From contig NZ_POVU01000018.1 of NCBI RefSeq assembly GCF_003261585.1, positions 1 to 52,386 of the forward strand: DNA of 52,386 nt, written 5' to 3'. The translations under genes were made by a program, and so were the position numbers. Source of the stretch: Acinetobacter sp. MB5. GTDB taxonomy: Bacteria; Pseudomonadota; Gammaproteobacteria; Pseudomonadales; Moraxellaceae. Positions within the stretch are counted from its first letter, which is position 1. Each line of letters opens with the position of its first letter. The notes under the pieces are model-generated. The model was given only the letters and a program-made list of their open reading frames with translations, was not told where the DNA came from and did no database searches. This document shows positions 1 through 7,974 of the stretch, in pieces.

Positions 1-112
1 TAACGCAGCCAACTGTGTGCACTGTAAAACCTGTGATATTAAAGATCCGTCACAGAACATTACTTGGGTTGCACCTGAAGGTGGTGGTGGGCCAAATTAT
101 CCAAATATGTAA
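1..112 (+). CDS. Electron transfer flavoprotein-ubiquinone oxidoreductase, C-terminal end (partial)
   Basis: Only the last 36 codons are in the window; the frame begins at base 2. The peptide contains [17 protein letters not shown] followed by a glycine-rich tail ending GGPNYPNM. The CxxCxxC run with a further cysteine upstream is the C-terminal 4Fe-4S ligand set of ETF-QO, which passes electrons from reduced electron transfer flavoprotein to ubiquinone at the inner membrane during fatty-acid and amino-acid oxidation. The rest of the gene (FAD and quinone domains) lies to the left, so completeness cannot be judged. A strong hairpin follows the stop at once. Confidence 0.9.
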   Translation, partial: NAANCVHCKTCDIKDPSQNITWVAPEGGGGPNYPNM

Positions 113-115
113 TTT

Positions 116-144
116 AAAAATCCCTGATTCATCAGGGATTTTTT
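116..144. terminator. Bidirectional intrinsic terminator between ETF-QO and the HvfC-like gene
   Basis: A 13-bp stem (AAAAATCCCTGAT at 116-128 with its complement at 131-143) has a 2-nt loop and a T-run on either strand. It sits between converging genes and should terminate both the rightward ETF-QO transcript and the leftward RiPP operon. Confidence 0.85.
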
Positions 145-181
145 ATTTTATAACACGATACAATCAATGAACGCTGATGCA

Positions 182-904
182 TTAAAGTAATGCTTGTTGC
201 TTTAAATAAGTCGACAATTCATCCAATTGCCGCTCATATTGCGCCATCTTCCACTCTGGAAAATATTGCACTAATACATCAATTAACTGCTCCGATGACT
301 GTAAGCTCTGACTTAATTGTTCAATCAAAATCGCCCACACCGTCGAAATGACACGGACTTGCACTTGATCTTCCCGATCTCGCCAGACCAGAATTGCACT
401 CGGCTGGACTTGGCAATCTGCTACTGACATTCCCGCCTGCCACTGATACACAGGATATTGATAGACCAGCACCCAAACTGGTGTAATGAGCTGCCATGAC
501 AGGTTGTTTTCCAAGATCATTTCAGGCAGTTCAATGGTATCGAGATACAACTCTAACCATTCATATTGCAACAGTTCAGCAAACCACGGATATTGTTCCA
601 ACATAGCTGATTGATGCTGCTCAATATAGTCTCGAAACTGTTGGGAAATATCATTATAAAAAGGTGACTGACATTGTTCTTCTTTAAAAAAGTCGTTGAT
701 CAGTTGCGTCCATGTCTCACTAGGCAATAGACTTTGCGCAATCGGATACACCCGATCAATAAAACTGCGAACATTATTCAATAAATGCGCCCGATACAAT
801 TGCAAACGTTCAGGCTGTACCTGTGGCATTGCAGCATAATCTGCTTGGCGAATAGCGTGGCAAAATTGCTGCTGAATCTTTTGAAAATCCTGTTCAGTCG
901 ACAT
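182..904 (-). CDS. HvfC/BufC-like partner protein (DUF2063 family)
   Basis: A 240-residue soluble protein with the DUF2063-type N-terminal helical region (roughly residues 8-100, including ERLQLYRAHLLNNVRSFI). In HvfABC/bufferin operons this family partners the MNIO enzyme and is thought to bind the leader of the precursor peptide and present it for cysteine modification. The start codon lies inside the end of the upstream MNIO gene (11-bp overlap), so the two are translationally coupled and probably form a complex. The old 'putative DNA-binding domain' label of the family is not supported by this context. Family assignment is confident; the role is inferred from characterised operons. Confidence 0.8.
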   Translation of the reverse strand: MSTEQDFQKIQQQFCHAIRQADYAAMPQVQPERLQLYRAHLLNNVRSFIDRVYPIAQSLLPSETWTQLINDFFKEEQCQSPFYNDISQQFRDYIEQHQSAMLEQYPWFAELLQYEWLELYLDTIELPEMILENNLSWQLITPVWVLVYQYPVYQWQAGMSVADCQVQPSAILVWRDREDQVQVRVISTVWAILIEQLSQSLQSSEQLIDVLVQYFPEWKMAQYERQLDELSTYLKQQALL

Positions 905-1718
905 GGTGTTGTTCCTGTCGCTGAATCCGTTGGATCTGTTGTAATTCTTGTTGTAATACCGACCATGCTGGCAAATTAAAATCGCGTTCTAATAAGGTAG
1001 GACGAACACCCATGTGCTGATAGGTATATCTCAATAAATCCCAAACAGGATCAACAATTGCTACACCATGGGTATCGATCAACAAATCTGGACTTGCCTG
1101 TTCATGCCCTGCAATATGCAAATATCTCACGCGCTCCGTAGGCATGGCACGAATAAAGGCTTGTGCATCTGATCCATGATTGATGCTGTTGACATAGACA
1201 TTATTCACATCAAGCAACAATTCACAGTCAGCCGCTTCAAGTACGCCCACCACAAACTCTGCTTCGGTCATTTCAGCAGCAGGCATGGCATAGGTGGAGA
1301 CATTCTCAATGACTAAACGTTGTCCGAGCTGGTCTTGGACTTTTAAAATGCGCTCAGCCACATAACGTACCGCAGCTTCAGTCATCGGAATAGGCAGTAA
1401 ATCATACAGATAGCCACCATCGTGGGTATAACTTAAATGCTCTGAATACAGCAAAGCCTGATGCTGTTTCAGAAATTGCTTAATTTGCCTAATAAATTCA
1501 AGATCGAGTGGATGTGGCCCACCAATCGACAAGGACAGTCCGTGACAAATCAGCGGTGCACGTTCGACGCAAGTGGCAAACTGCTTGGCATGGCGACCAC
1601 CAAAGCCCATCCAGTTTTCAGGAGCAACTTCGATAAAATCAGGCACCTGTTCTGCCTGCAAAAAATCGCCAATCAGTTCACGCCTTAAGCCCAACCCTAC
1701 GCCTGTCAATTCGTGCAT
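894..1718 (-). CDS. MNIO-family (DUF692) multinuclear non-haem iron oxidative enzyme, HvfB/BufB-like
   Basis: A 274-residue TIM-barrel-type protein. Family landmarks in order are EVAPENWMGFGG near residue 31, HGLSLSIGGPH, SEHLSYTHDGG, IENVSTYAMP, LLLDVNNVYVNS, the YLHIAGHE segment, DTHGVAIVDPVWDLL and LLERDFNLP. The conserved His, Glu, Asp and Asn residues are the expected iron ligands. Characterised relatives convert cysteines of small exported peptides into oxazolone/thioamide or thiooxazole groups that bind copper. It lies between the precursor gene (upstream, 1789-1998) and the HvfC-like gene (downstream, overlapping). The ATG at 1718 has a GAGG motif at good distance. The enzyme class is certain; the exact product is not visible. 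Confidence 0.88.
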   Translation of the reverse strand: MHELTGVGLGLRRELIGDFLQAEQVPDFIEVAPENWMGFGGRHAKQFATCVERAPLICHGLSLSIGGPHPLDLEFIRQIKQFLKQHQALLYSEHLSYTHDGGYLYDLLPIPMTEAAVRYVAERILKVQDQLGQRLVIENVSTYAMPAAEMTEAEFVVGVLEAADCELLLDVNNVYVNSINHGSDAQAFIRAMPTERVRYLHIAGHEQASPDLLIDTHGVAIVDPVWDLLRYTYQHMGVRPTLLERDFNLPAWSVLQQELQQIQRIQRQEQHHVD

Positions 1719-1743
1719 GGCTCGCCTCAGATCAGCAAAGAAT

Positions 1744-1777
1744 AAGAAGCCGATGGTTCAGTCACATTCAGCTTCTT
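1744..1777 (-). promoter_or_regulatory. Hairpin between RiPP precursor and MNIO gene, possible attenuator
   Basis: AAGAAGC at 1744-1750 pairs with GCTTCTT at 1771-1777, with partial pairing inside. On the minus strand it is followed only by a mixed ATTCTTT tract, so it would be a leaky terminator. It lies just after the precursor stop and before the enzyme genes, where partial termination would keep the precursor mRNA in excess over the enzyme mRNA. Confidence 0.5.
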
Positions 1778-1788
1778 TTTTATAGCAC

Positions 1789-1998
1789 TTAGTTGCTACC
1801 ACATGAGCCATCGCCCGCTTTATGGTTACCACAAGACGCATCAGCAGCTTTTTTAGGTGCAGTTGTTTTTTTCACTTGCGTTTTGCTGCCTTGAATATTG
1901 CTGTTTGGAGCTGGTTGATTCTCAGCATGAACTGCTGTACCTGTTACCGACAATGCAAGCAATGCAGCTACAGAAGTCATGCTATGTAATTTGTTCAT
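1789..1998 (-). CDS. Cysteine-containing exported RiPP precursor (HvfA/bufferin-type)
   Basis: A 69-residue protein with a signal peptide (MNKLHSM, hydrophobic core AALLALSVTGTA, cleavage after AVHA), a Lys/Ala-rich linker, and a C-terminal core holding the only two cysteines, each in an SCG context (ASCGNHKAGDGSCGSN). Small secreted peptides with repeated CG motifs beside MNIO and HvfC genes are the substrates of that enzyme pair. The core is short: HvfA-type peptides often carry more EGKCG-like repeats. The ATG at 1998 is preferred because AAGGA lies 7 nt upstream; another ATG precedes it at 2001. A longer in-frame start at 2088 would add 30 residues that break the signal peptide. No DoxX-type hvfD gene is adjacent. 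Confidence 0.75.
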   Translation of the reverse strand: MNKLHSMTSVAALLALSVTGTAVHAENQPAPNSNIQGSKTQVKKTTAPKKAADASCGNHKAGDGSCGSN

Positions 1999-2191
1999 CA
2001 TACTTTCCTTTGGGAGATCAAAAACGTGTATCAAAAATAAATAAGGGTAAGATTCCTCCACCCTAAAAGCATCAGCCAATACAATCATGACGATTTAAAG
2101 CCGCATAAGTATGTATGCGACAGATTAAATGTGACTTAACCTCATTGAGCAAAGCTGTATATTGCTTTAACTCAAATGGGCAGCTTCTGGT

Positions 2192-2449
2192 TTAGCCTTT
2201 TTTCACCAAATAGTGATATTCCTTTTTCTGATGCTCATCGAGTTGCTCTTCTTGCAACAAAAGTTCATGTCCCAAATGCATACAGAATTTCGGAATATCC
2301 CACGAAGTCGATGGATCTGTGGCAAACACCTCAACCACCTCGCCAGACTTGGCTTTACGAATCGCCTGATGCAACATCATGACAGGCTCAGGGCAACGCA
2401 GCCCACGGGTATTGAGTTGAATTGCAGGGGTAACAGGAACGTCAGACAT
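2192..2449 (-). CDS. tusA: TusA/SirA-family sulfurtransferase
   Basis: An 85-residue protein with the family signature LNTRGLRCPEPVMMLH, in which the cysteine is the persulfide-carrying residue, followed by the compact alpha/beta fold typical of TusA. It relays sulfur in the cytoplasm, classically from IscS to the TusBCD/E relay for tRNA 2-thiouridine synthesis. The start is taken at MSDVPV (2449); 15 further in-frame upstream codons look non-coding. It is transcribed divergently from corC; the 175-bp gap holds both promoters. Confidence 0.85.
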   Translation of the reverse strand: MSDVPVTPAIQLNTRGLRCPEPVMMLHQAIRKAKSGEVVEVFATDPSTSWDIPKFCMHLGHELLLQEEQLDEHQKKEYHYLVKKG

Positions 2450-2624
2450 AACAAACCCAAGATAAAAAATCGGCATTATTTTAGCATAAAGCACAATCTT
2501 CCCGAATTTTTCTCAATTCGTTGTATTGTCGTTGCAAGATTCGGTTTATTAGATGCATCTCGTTTTTTTCTTCGGTATGATTGAAATCCATTTAGTCATA
2601 AAAACACCTGCTTTAGGAACAATC

Positions 2625-3464
2625 ATGCACGAGGAATCAAGCCCATCGTGGGGGATGCGAGGCTTAAGAAAATGGTTAGGCACAGCGCCTGAAACCCGAG
2701 ATGAATTATTAAAACTTGTCCAAGATTCTCGCCGTTTTTTAGAACCCGATACAGTGGCAATGCTTGAAGGCGTACTGGACTTGCCAGCGACCAAAATTCG
2801 CGAAGTCATGACACCACGCACCGCCATGATTAGCTTGCAAGAAGATGAGGAACTTCTCGATATTTTGCATATCCTGATTGATTCAGCACATTCTCGTTTT
2901 CCCGTCTTTTCAAATAACCAGCCTGAAAATGTGGTCGGAATTTTACTGGCTAAAGACTTGCTCCCCTTTTTGATTGACCCAAAAGCGAAGCTCGACATTC
3001 GTGCAATCATGCGTCAGCCTGTCTTTGTGCCTGAAAGTGCCCGTTCTGACCAAGTCTTGCGTATGCTCAAAAATACCCAGACTCATATTGCAATTGTGAT
3101 TGATGAGCATGGCGCAACATCAGGTTTGGTGACTTTAGAAGATATTCTTGAAGAAATTGTGGGGGAAATCGAGGACGAACATGACACGGCAGATGAAGAA
3201 GCCAGTTATATTGTACCCGATCCAAAACATCAAACTGCCAATGCGTGGCTTGTTCAGGCACTCACGCCGATTGAGTACTTTAATACTGTGCTTGATGCTA
3301 ACTTTTCCGATGATGAAGTTGAAACTGTTGGTGGCTTACTGCTACAGGAACTTGGACTGGTCAATGACTTACAAGGTCAGGTGATTGAGCTCAACCAATG
3401 GCAATTTACCATTTTAGAAGCCGATGCCCGTACTATTCATTTGATTCAGGCTGTTCGTCAATGA
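2625..3464 (+). CDS. corC: CorC/HlyC-family CBS-domain transporter-associated protein
   Basis: About 279 residues. Two CBS repeats occupy the middle (REVMTPRTAMISL, then MRQPVFVPESAR with the IVIDEHGATSGLVTLEDILEE segment), followed by a C-terminal CorC/HlyC transporter-associated domain (VGGLLLQELG). The family is linked to Mg2+/Co2+ efflux and membrane homeostasis. The start is set at the ATG at 2625, with an AGGA 6 nt upstream, rather than a start 24 codons earlier. Its TGA overlaps the ATG of lnt (ATGA), the conserved corC-lnt pair of gammaproteobacteria. Confidence 0.88.
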   Translation: MHEESSPSWGMRGLRKWLGTAPETRDELLKLVQDSRRFLEPDTVAMLEGVLDLPATKIREVMTPRTAMISLQEDEELLDILHILIDSAHSRFPVFSNNQPENVVGILLAKDLLPFLIDPKAKLDIRAIMRQPVFVPESARSDQVLRMLKNTQTHIAIVIDEHGATSGLVTLEDILEEIVGEIEDEHDTADEEASYIVPDPKHQTANAWLVQALTPIEYFNTVLDANFSDDEVETVGGLLLQELGLVNDLQGQVIELNQWQFTILEADARTIHLIQAVRQ

Positions 3465-5017
3465 GTCAATTCTCAAACAAAAAACCCAATCAAAAAAATG
3501 CATCAAACCTTCCACTTTGGCTGATCAGTGCGATTGCACTGATTGCAGGTGGAATCTTTAGTCTGGCGCTTGCACCCTATTATTACTGGTGGCTGGCACT
3601 GATTAGCCCTGCAATTTTATATGCCTGCTTGCAACAACGCTCTGCCCCGCAAGCCATGCTGATTGGCTGGTGCTATGGTGTCGGATTATGGTTTGTCGGT
3701 GCATTCTGGTTATACACTTCGATTCATGAATACGGCGATACCAGTGCTGCGGTCAGCGTGCTACTGATTGCGATTATGGCCAGCATCATGGCGCTGTTTA
3801 GTGCGCTACAGGCTTGGGTTTATCGCCGCTTTTTCCCAGAAACCCCACTGACTTTTGCTCCGATCTGGATTTTGTTTGAATGGGCAAAAACATGGGTATT
3901 TACAGGTTTCCCGTGGTTATTTGTCGGTTATGCCTTCACTGAACGCGTGCTCGATCAATACGCGCCTTTATTTGGTGTGTTTGGGGTGTCATTTGTTGCA
4001 GTGACCATTGCCTGTGGTTTGGTTGAAATCATTCGTAGAAAATGGTTTTGGGCTGTACCGATTGCGGTACTGCTTGTCGGTGCTTGGGCCGCATCTTTTG
4101 CGGTCTTTGTGCAACCTAAAGCGGCAAAACCCTTACGTGTTTCTTTGGTTCAGGGCAACATTCCTCAAGACCTGAAATGGCTCACGACTTATCAAGATCG
4201 AACCTTGCAAATCTATCATGACCTGAGTGCGCCCGAATGGGGACAAGACTTGGTGGTTTGGCCAGAATCCTCGATTCCAATGCCACAAACGGCCATTGAA
4301 CCCTTTTTAAACGACATTACCCAGCAAGCACTTGCCAAACATTCGGCATGGGTCACAGGGATTCCCTACTACGATGAAGCGGGTTCAATCAAAGCGAAAA
4401 AACCGTTGTTTTATAATGCACTCATGGCATCTGGCGACCATACATCGGGGCTTTACCAAAAACAACGTCTTGTGCCATTTGGGGAATATGTTCCATTGGC
4501 AGGTTTGTTAAAATGGGTTTTACCTTCATTACAAAATGATGCCAGTGCGGGTGGCTTTACCGCTGGCCCAGCAGGACAACAACCGCTGTCTGTAAAAGGA
4601 CACAATCTCGGTGCTGCGATTTGTTATGAAGTGGCGTATCCGAATCTGACTCGCCTGAATGCGGAACATAGTGACTTTATGATCACGGTTTCCAATGATG
4701 CATGGTTTACAGGAACTGCTGGCCCTTGGCAGCATTTGCAAATGGTACAAATGCGCGCCAAGGAAAATGGCCGTTGGTTTATTCGTGCGACCAATACTGG
4801 TGTGACCGCATTTATTAATGCTCAAGGCCATATTGTAGAACAAGCGCCGCTCGACAAAGCATTTGTCTTACGTGGTGAGTTACCCGCTTATACAGGGCAA
4901 ACGCTATATAACCGTTTAGGCAATTATCCTATTCTGATTTGGTGTGTGCTGCTGTTATTGGTCAGCTTACGTTATCGCCCACGGCAAATAAATGTGTCGT
5001 ATAAATCACGTCGTTAA
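3461..5017 (+). CDS. lnt: Apolipoprotein N-acyltransferase
   Basis: A 518-residue inner-membrane enzyme that adds the third acyl chain to the N-terminal cysteine of lipoproteins. The N-terminal half has several membrane helices; the C-terminal half is a nitrilase-like periplasmic domain. The catalytic triad regions are visible: VVWPESSIP (Glu), KQRLVPFGEYVP (Lys) and AAICYEVAYP (Cys). A final membrane helix ends the protein. The start at 3461 overlaps the corC stop by 4 bp, implying coupling. Several predicted lipoproteins in this window (OXA remnant, type VI immunity candidates) are of the kind it would process. Confidence 0.93.
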   Translation: MSQFSNKKPNQKNASNLPLWLISAIALIAGGIFSLALAPYYYWWLALISPAILYACLQQRSAPQAMLIGWCYGVGLWFVGAFWLYTSIHEYGDTSAAVSVLLIAIMASIMALFSALQAWVYRRFFPETPLTFAPIWILFEWAKTWVFTGFPWLFVGYAFTERVLDQYAPLFGVFGVSFVAVTIACGLVEIIRRKWFWAVPIAVLLVGAWAASFAVFVQPKAAKPLRVSLVQGNIPQDLKWLTTYQDRTLQIYHDLSAPEWGQDLVVWPESSIPMPQTAIEPFLNDITQQALAKHSAWVTGIPYYDEAGSIKAKKPLFYNALMASGDHTSGLYQKQRLVPFGEYVPLAGLLKWVLPSLQNDASAGGFTAGPAGQQPLSVKGHNLGAAICYEVAYPNLTRLNAEHSDFMITVSNDAWFTGTAGPWQHLQMVQMRAKENGRWFIRATNTGVTAFINAQGHIVEQAPLDKAFVLRGELPAYTGQTLYNRLGNYPILIWCVLLLLVSLRYRPRQINVSYKSRR

Positions 5018-5025
5018 GATCAATA

Positions 5026-5058
5026 AACATGTTGGTTGCTTCGAGCAGCCAACATGTT
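5026..5058. repeat. Strong hairpin at the end of lnt overlapping the next gene's stop codon
   Basis: AACATGTTGG at 5026-5035 pairs with CCAACATGTT at 5049-5058 and continues inward with a TGC/GCA stem around a TTCGA loop. There is no T-tract on either side. It lies between convergent genes and includes the first bases of the TAA of the minus-strand gene at 5057. It may be an RNA-stabilising 3' structure or a weak bidirectional terminator. Confidence 0.6.
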
Positions 5059-5395
5059 AATACTGAAAATTCACCACCAAATAGCTCACCACACCTGCCA
5101 AAAATAACATTGGCACATGCTGATAGACCTTGATCATCAATTTTTCAATGGAATTACGCTCTAGCGTCATAGATGAATTTAAGATCTGCAGTGCCGCAAT
5201 AAATCCCAAACTGACGCAGGCTGAAAATAGACTCAGTGCAAAGAACCCCAATACGATCTGGCTTTCGGCATCACTGACATGCCATAAAATATCGGCAATC
5301 TGTTGTGCAGGTAATAAACCCGCAATTAAACAACTGGCTTTGAGCATTTTCCAATGCAATTCATGAATTTCACTATTTAAGAATAAGGTTTTCAT
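5057..5395 (-). CDS. Small membrane protein of unknown function
   Basis: 112 residues with about three hydrophobic segments: LKASCLIAGLLPAQQIADIL, an extended one around IVLGFFALSLFSACVSLGFI, and a C-terminal MLFLAGVVSYLVVNF. No family is recognised. The start ATG at 5395 has AAGGG 7 nt upstream, supporting a real gene. It converges with lnt and is divergent from priA. No operon partner is evident. Confidence 0.6.
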   Translation of the reverse strand: MKTLFLNSEIHELHWKMLKASCLIAGLLPAQQIADILWHVSDAESQIVLGFFALSLFSACVSLGFIAALQILNSSMTLERNSIEKLMIKVYQHVPMLFLAGVVSYLVVNFQY

Positions 5396-5592
5396 GTTTT
5401 ATCCCTTCCGACAAAAACATTGTCTTTTGCATTATGCGAATTTTTAAAAATAAGAAACAGCCTGATTTATCTTCATCTTAGGAGTTTCTTGTAACTATCA
5501 TTCTTGAGAATTATTCTTGTTCTAAATTAAGATGTTAAATCATTCTTAGTTTATGCTTTTCGAGCCTTTTTGGCATTTTTTTAAGCCTAGAC

Positions 5593-5622
5593 TTGTCAAC
5601 ACTCAAATAAATCTTGCATAGT
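5593..5622 (+). promoter_or_regulatory. Possible priA promoter
   Basis: TTGTCA at 5593-5598 and CATAGT at 5617-5622 are separated by 18 bp, placing a start about 20 bp before the priA start. Both boxes match the sigma-70 consensus only partly. Confidence 0.35.
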
Positions 5623-5650
5623 GCTGTCAAATTCAAAATAAGTGATCTCT

Positions 5651-7852
5651 ATGCCTTTACCGTTTCGGATTCGAGTTGCCATTCCTGTTCATTTATATGA
5701 CTGCTTTGACTACACGCTAACGGAAGCTCAATATCAGCAGGCTGCGCTTGGCGCGCGCGTCTATGTGCCGTTTGGGGCGCGGCATTGTGTCGGGATTATT
5801 GTCGAGAAACTCAGTCCCGATGAGCCACTTGACCCACGGTTTGAATTAAAAGGCATTCTCAATTTACTTGATCAGCACAGTTTGCTTGATCCGATCTGCC
5901 TTAAGCTGATGCACTGGGTGGCATCGTATTATCATTTTCCACTTGGTGAAGTGTTGCCTGTGGCCTTTCCAACCTTGCTACGTCAGGGTAAATCCAATGA
6001 TTTATTGGCAAAAGTCTGGGTACTGAATCCTGATCTTCAGGAGGTCAATTTAAATAGAGCACCACGCCAACAAGATGCCTATAAAATCCTAAAACTCTCT
6101 CCACATGGCACACCACAACATATTTTAAATGCCAATGATGTTGAAAATTCCACCCTTGAAGCTTTAGCAAAAAAAGGCATTATTCGAGCGGAATATCATC
6201 AACAAAATATGCAGCCCGAAGCTGTGCAACTGGCACAACTGCCCCTCAAAGCCAACCCTGATCAGAGCAAAGCCATTCAAAGCATTTTAAAGGCACAAGA
6301 TCAGTTTCAGGCCTTTTTACTTGATGGGATTACGGGCAGCGGTAAAACCGAAGTCTATCTGCAAGTCATGTATGAAGTCCTGAAACAAGGTAAACAGGTT
6401 TTAGTGCTTGTCCCTGAAATTGGGCTGACTCCACAAACCATCAGCCGCTTCCAGTCACGTTTTCACTGTCATACCGTGATGCTGCATTCGGGTCTGAGTG
6501 ACACGCAGCGTTTACAGGCATGGCAACAGGCGCAAACGGGACGTGCTTCAATTATTTTAGGAACACGTTCCGCGATTTTCACCCCACTGCCAAATTTGGG
6601 CTTGATCATTTTAGATGAAGAACATGATCTGTCGTTTAAACAGCAAGATGGCTTCCGCTACCATACCCGCGAAGTGGCACTGTATCGGGCGCATGTGCAA
6701 CGTTGCCCAATTATTTTAGGTTCAGCCACACCAAGTATTGAAAGCTATGCACTGGTTCAGCAAGGCAAGCTTACCCATTTGCAGCTCAACCAACGCGCAG
6801 GACATGCGGTGCTGCCTAAAATGCATGTGCTGGATCTGAAAATTGCGCAAAAACAGCATGGACTGAGTCAGCAGCTCATTGAGCAAATTCGACAGCGTCT
6901 CGACAAACAGCAGCAAGTGCTGATCTTTCTCAATCGGCGTGGTTATGCGCCTGTGCTGCTCTGTGAACAATGTGCTTGGCAAGCCAACTGCCCACATTGT
7001 GACGCGCACTTTACCTTGCATACCAAACCCTATCAGCACTTACATTGCCATCATTGTGGTTTGATTCAACGTCTGCCCGATCACTGCCCTGCCTGTAACC
7101 ATGACAGTTTAAAACCGATTGGTTTGGGCACTGTCAAAATTGAAGAAGCCTTGCAAGAACTGTTTCCAGACTATCCCGTGTTACGGGTGGATCGGGACAG
7201 TACCAGTCGTGTGGGAAGCTGGCAGAAAATTTATGATCAAATCCAAGAAAATAAACCGCTGATTTTACTCGGCACACAAATGCTAGCCAAAGGACATCAT
7301 TTCCCTTATGTCAGTTTGGTGGCACTACTCGATATTGATGCAGGCTTACTCAGTGTAGATTTTCGCGCCACAGAACGCACTGCCCAATTGATTATTCAGG
7401 TCGCAGGACGTGCAGGACGAGGGGAACATAAAGGTGATGTGCTGATTCAAACTTTACGTCCTGAGCATCCTTTATTTCAAATGTTACTGGAAAAGGACTA
7501 TCGTTACTTTGCCCAACACACGCTCAAAGAACGGCAACTGGCGCAGTTTCCGCCATTTCGTTACAGCATGCTGGTGCGTAGCCAAGCCCGAAATGCCACA
7601 GAAAACCTAGAGTTCCTGACGACAATTGCTGCCCAACTGCGTCAGCTTGCAGGCAATAGCATTGAAATCTGGGGGCCAATTCCCGCCCCGATGGAACGTA
7701 AGGCAGGTCGACATCAGGCACATTTATTTTTACAGGCTTCCGATCGGGTACAACTGCACATGCATGTCAACACATGGTGGGCCAATGTCATGCAGCAGCA
7801 ACCTCGTGGCTTTAGACTATCGCTGGATGTTGACCCGCAAGAAATGAACTAA
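5651..7852 (+). CDS. priA: Primosomal protein N' (replication restart helicase PriA)
   Basis: About 733 residues. An N-terminal 3'-end DNA-binding region (PLPFRIRVAIPVHLYD) is followed by a superfamily 2 helicase with Walker A GITGSGKTEVYLQ, the DEEHD Walker B motif, GSATPS, and zinc-binding cysteines arranged CEQC, CPHC, CHHC and CPAC in the expected insertion. The HFPYVSLV and QVAGRAGRG segments match late helicase motifs. It reloads DnaB at stalled forks and D-loops, which complements the RecBCD genes in this window. The start is taken as the ATG at 5651; a GTG three codons upstream is possible and the ribosome site is weak for either. Confidence 0.95.
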   Translation: MPLPFRIRVAIPVHLYDCFDYTLTEAQYQQAALGARVYVPFGARHCVGIIVEKLSPDEPLDPRFELKGILNLLDQHSLLDPICLKLMHWVASYYHFPLGEVLPVAFPTLLRQGKSNDLLAKVWVLNPDLQEVNLNRAPRQQDAYKILKLSPHGTPQHILNANDVENSTLEALAKKGIIRAEYHQQNMQPEAVQLAQLPLKANPDQSKAIQSILKAQDQFQAFLLDGITGSGKTEVYLQVMYEVLKQGKQVLVLVPEIGLTPQTISRFQSRFHCHTVMLHSGLSDTQRLQAWQQAQTGRASIILGTRSAIFTPLPNLGLIILDEEHDLSFKQQDGFRYHTREVALYRAHVQRCPIILGSATPSIESYALVQQGKLTHLQLNQRAGHAVLPKMHVLDLKIAQKQHGLSQQLIEQIRQRLDKQQQVLIFLNRRGYAPVLLCEQCAWQANCPHCDAHFTLHTKPYQHLHCHHCGLIQRLPDHCPACNHDSLKPIGLGTVKIEEALQELFPDYPVLRVDRDSTSRVGSWQKIYDQIQENKPLILLGTQMLAKGHHFPYVSLVALLDIDAGLLSVDFRATERTAQLIIQVAGRAGRGEHKGDVLIQTLRPEHPLFQMLLEKDYRYFAQHTLKERQLAQFPPFRYSMLVRSQARNATENLEFLTTIAAQLRQLAGNSIEIWGPIPAPMERKAGRHQAHLFLQASDRVQLHMHVNTWWANVMQQQPRGFRLSLDVDPQEMN

Positions 7853-7974
7853 CACAACTACGACCATTGCTTGAAATATTGATGTTTATAATCTATAGAT
7901 CAATGAGATAAAGAGCACCATTGCTCAACGTGGTTTTGGGTGAGGGTTCTGTGCTTGCTATTTAAGGCTGATTC

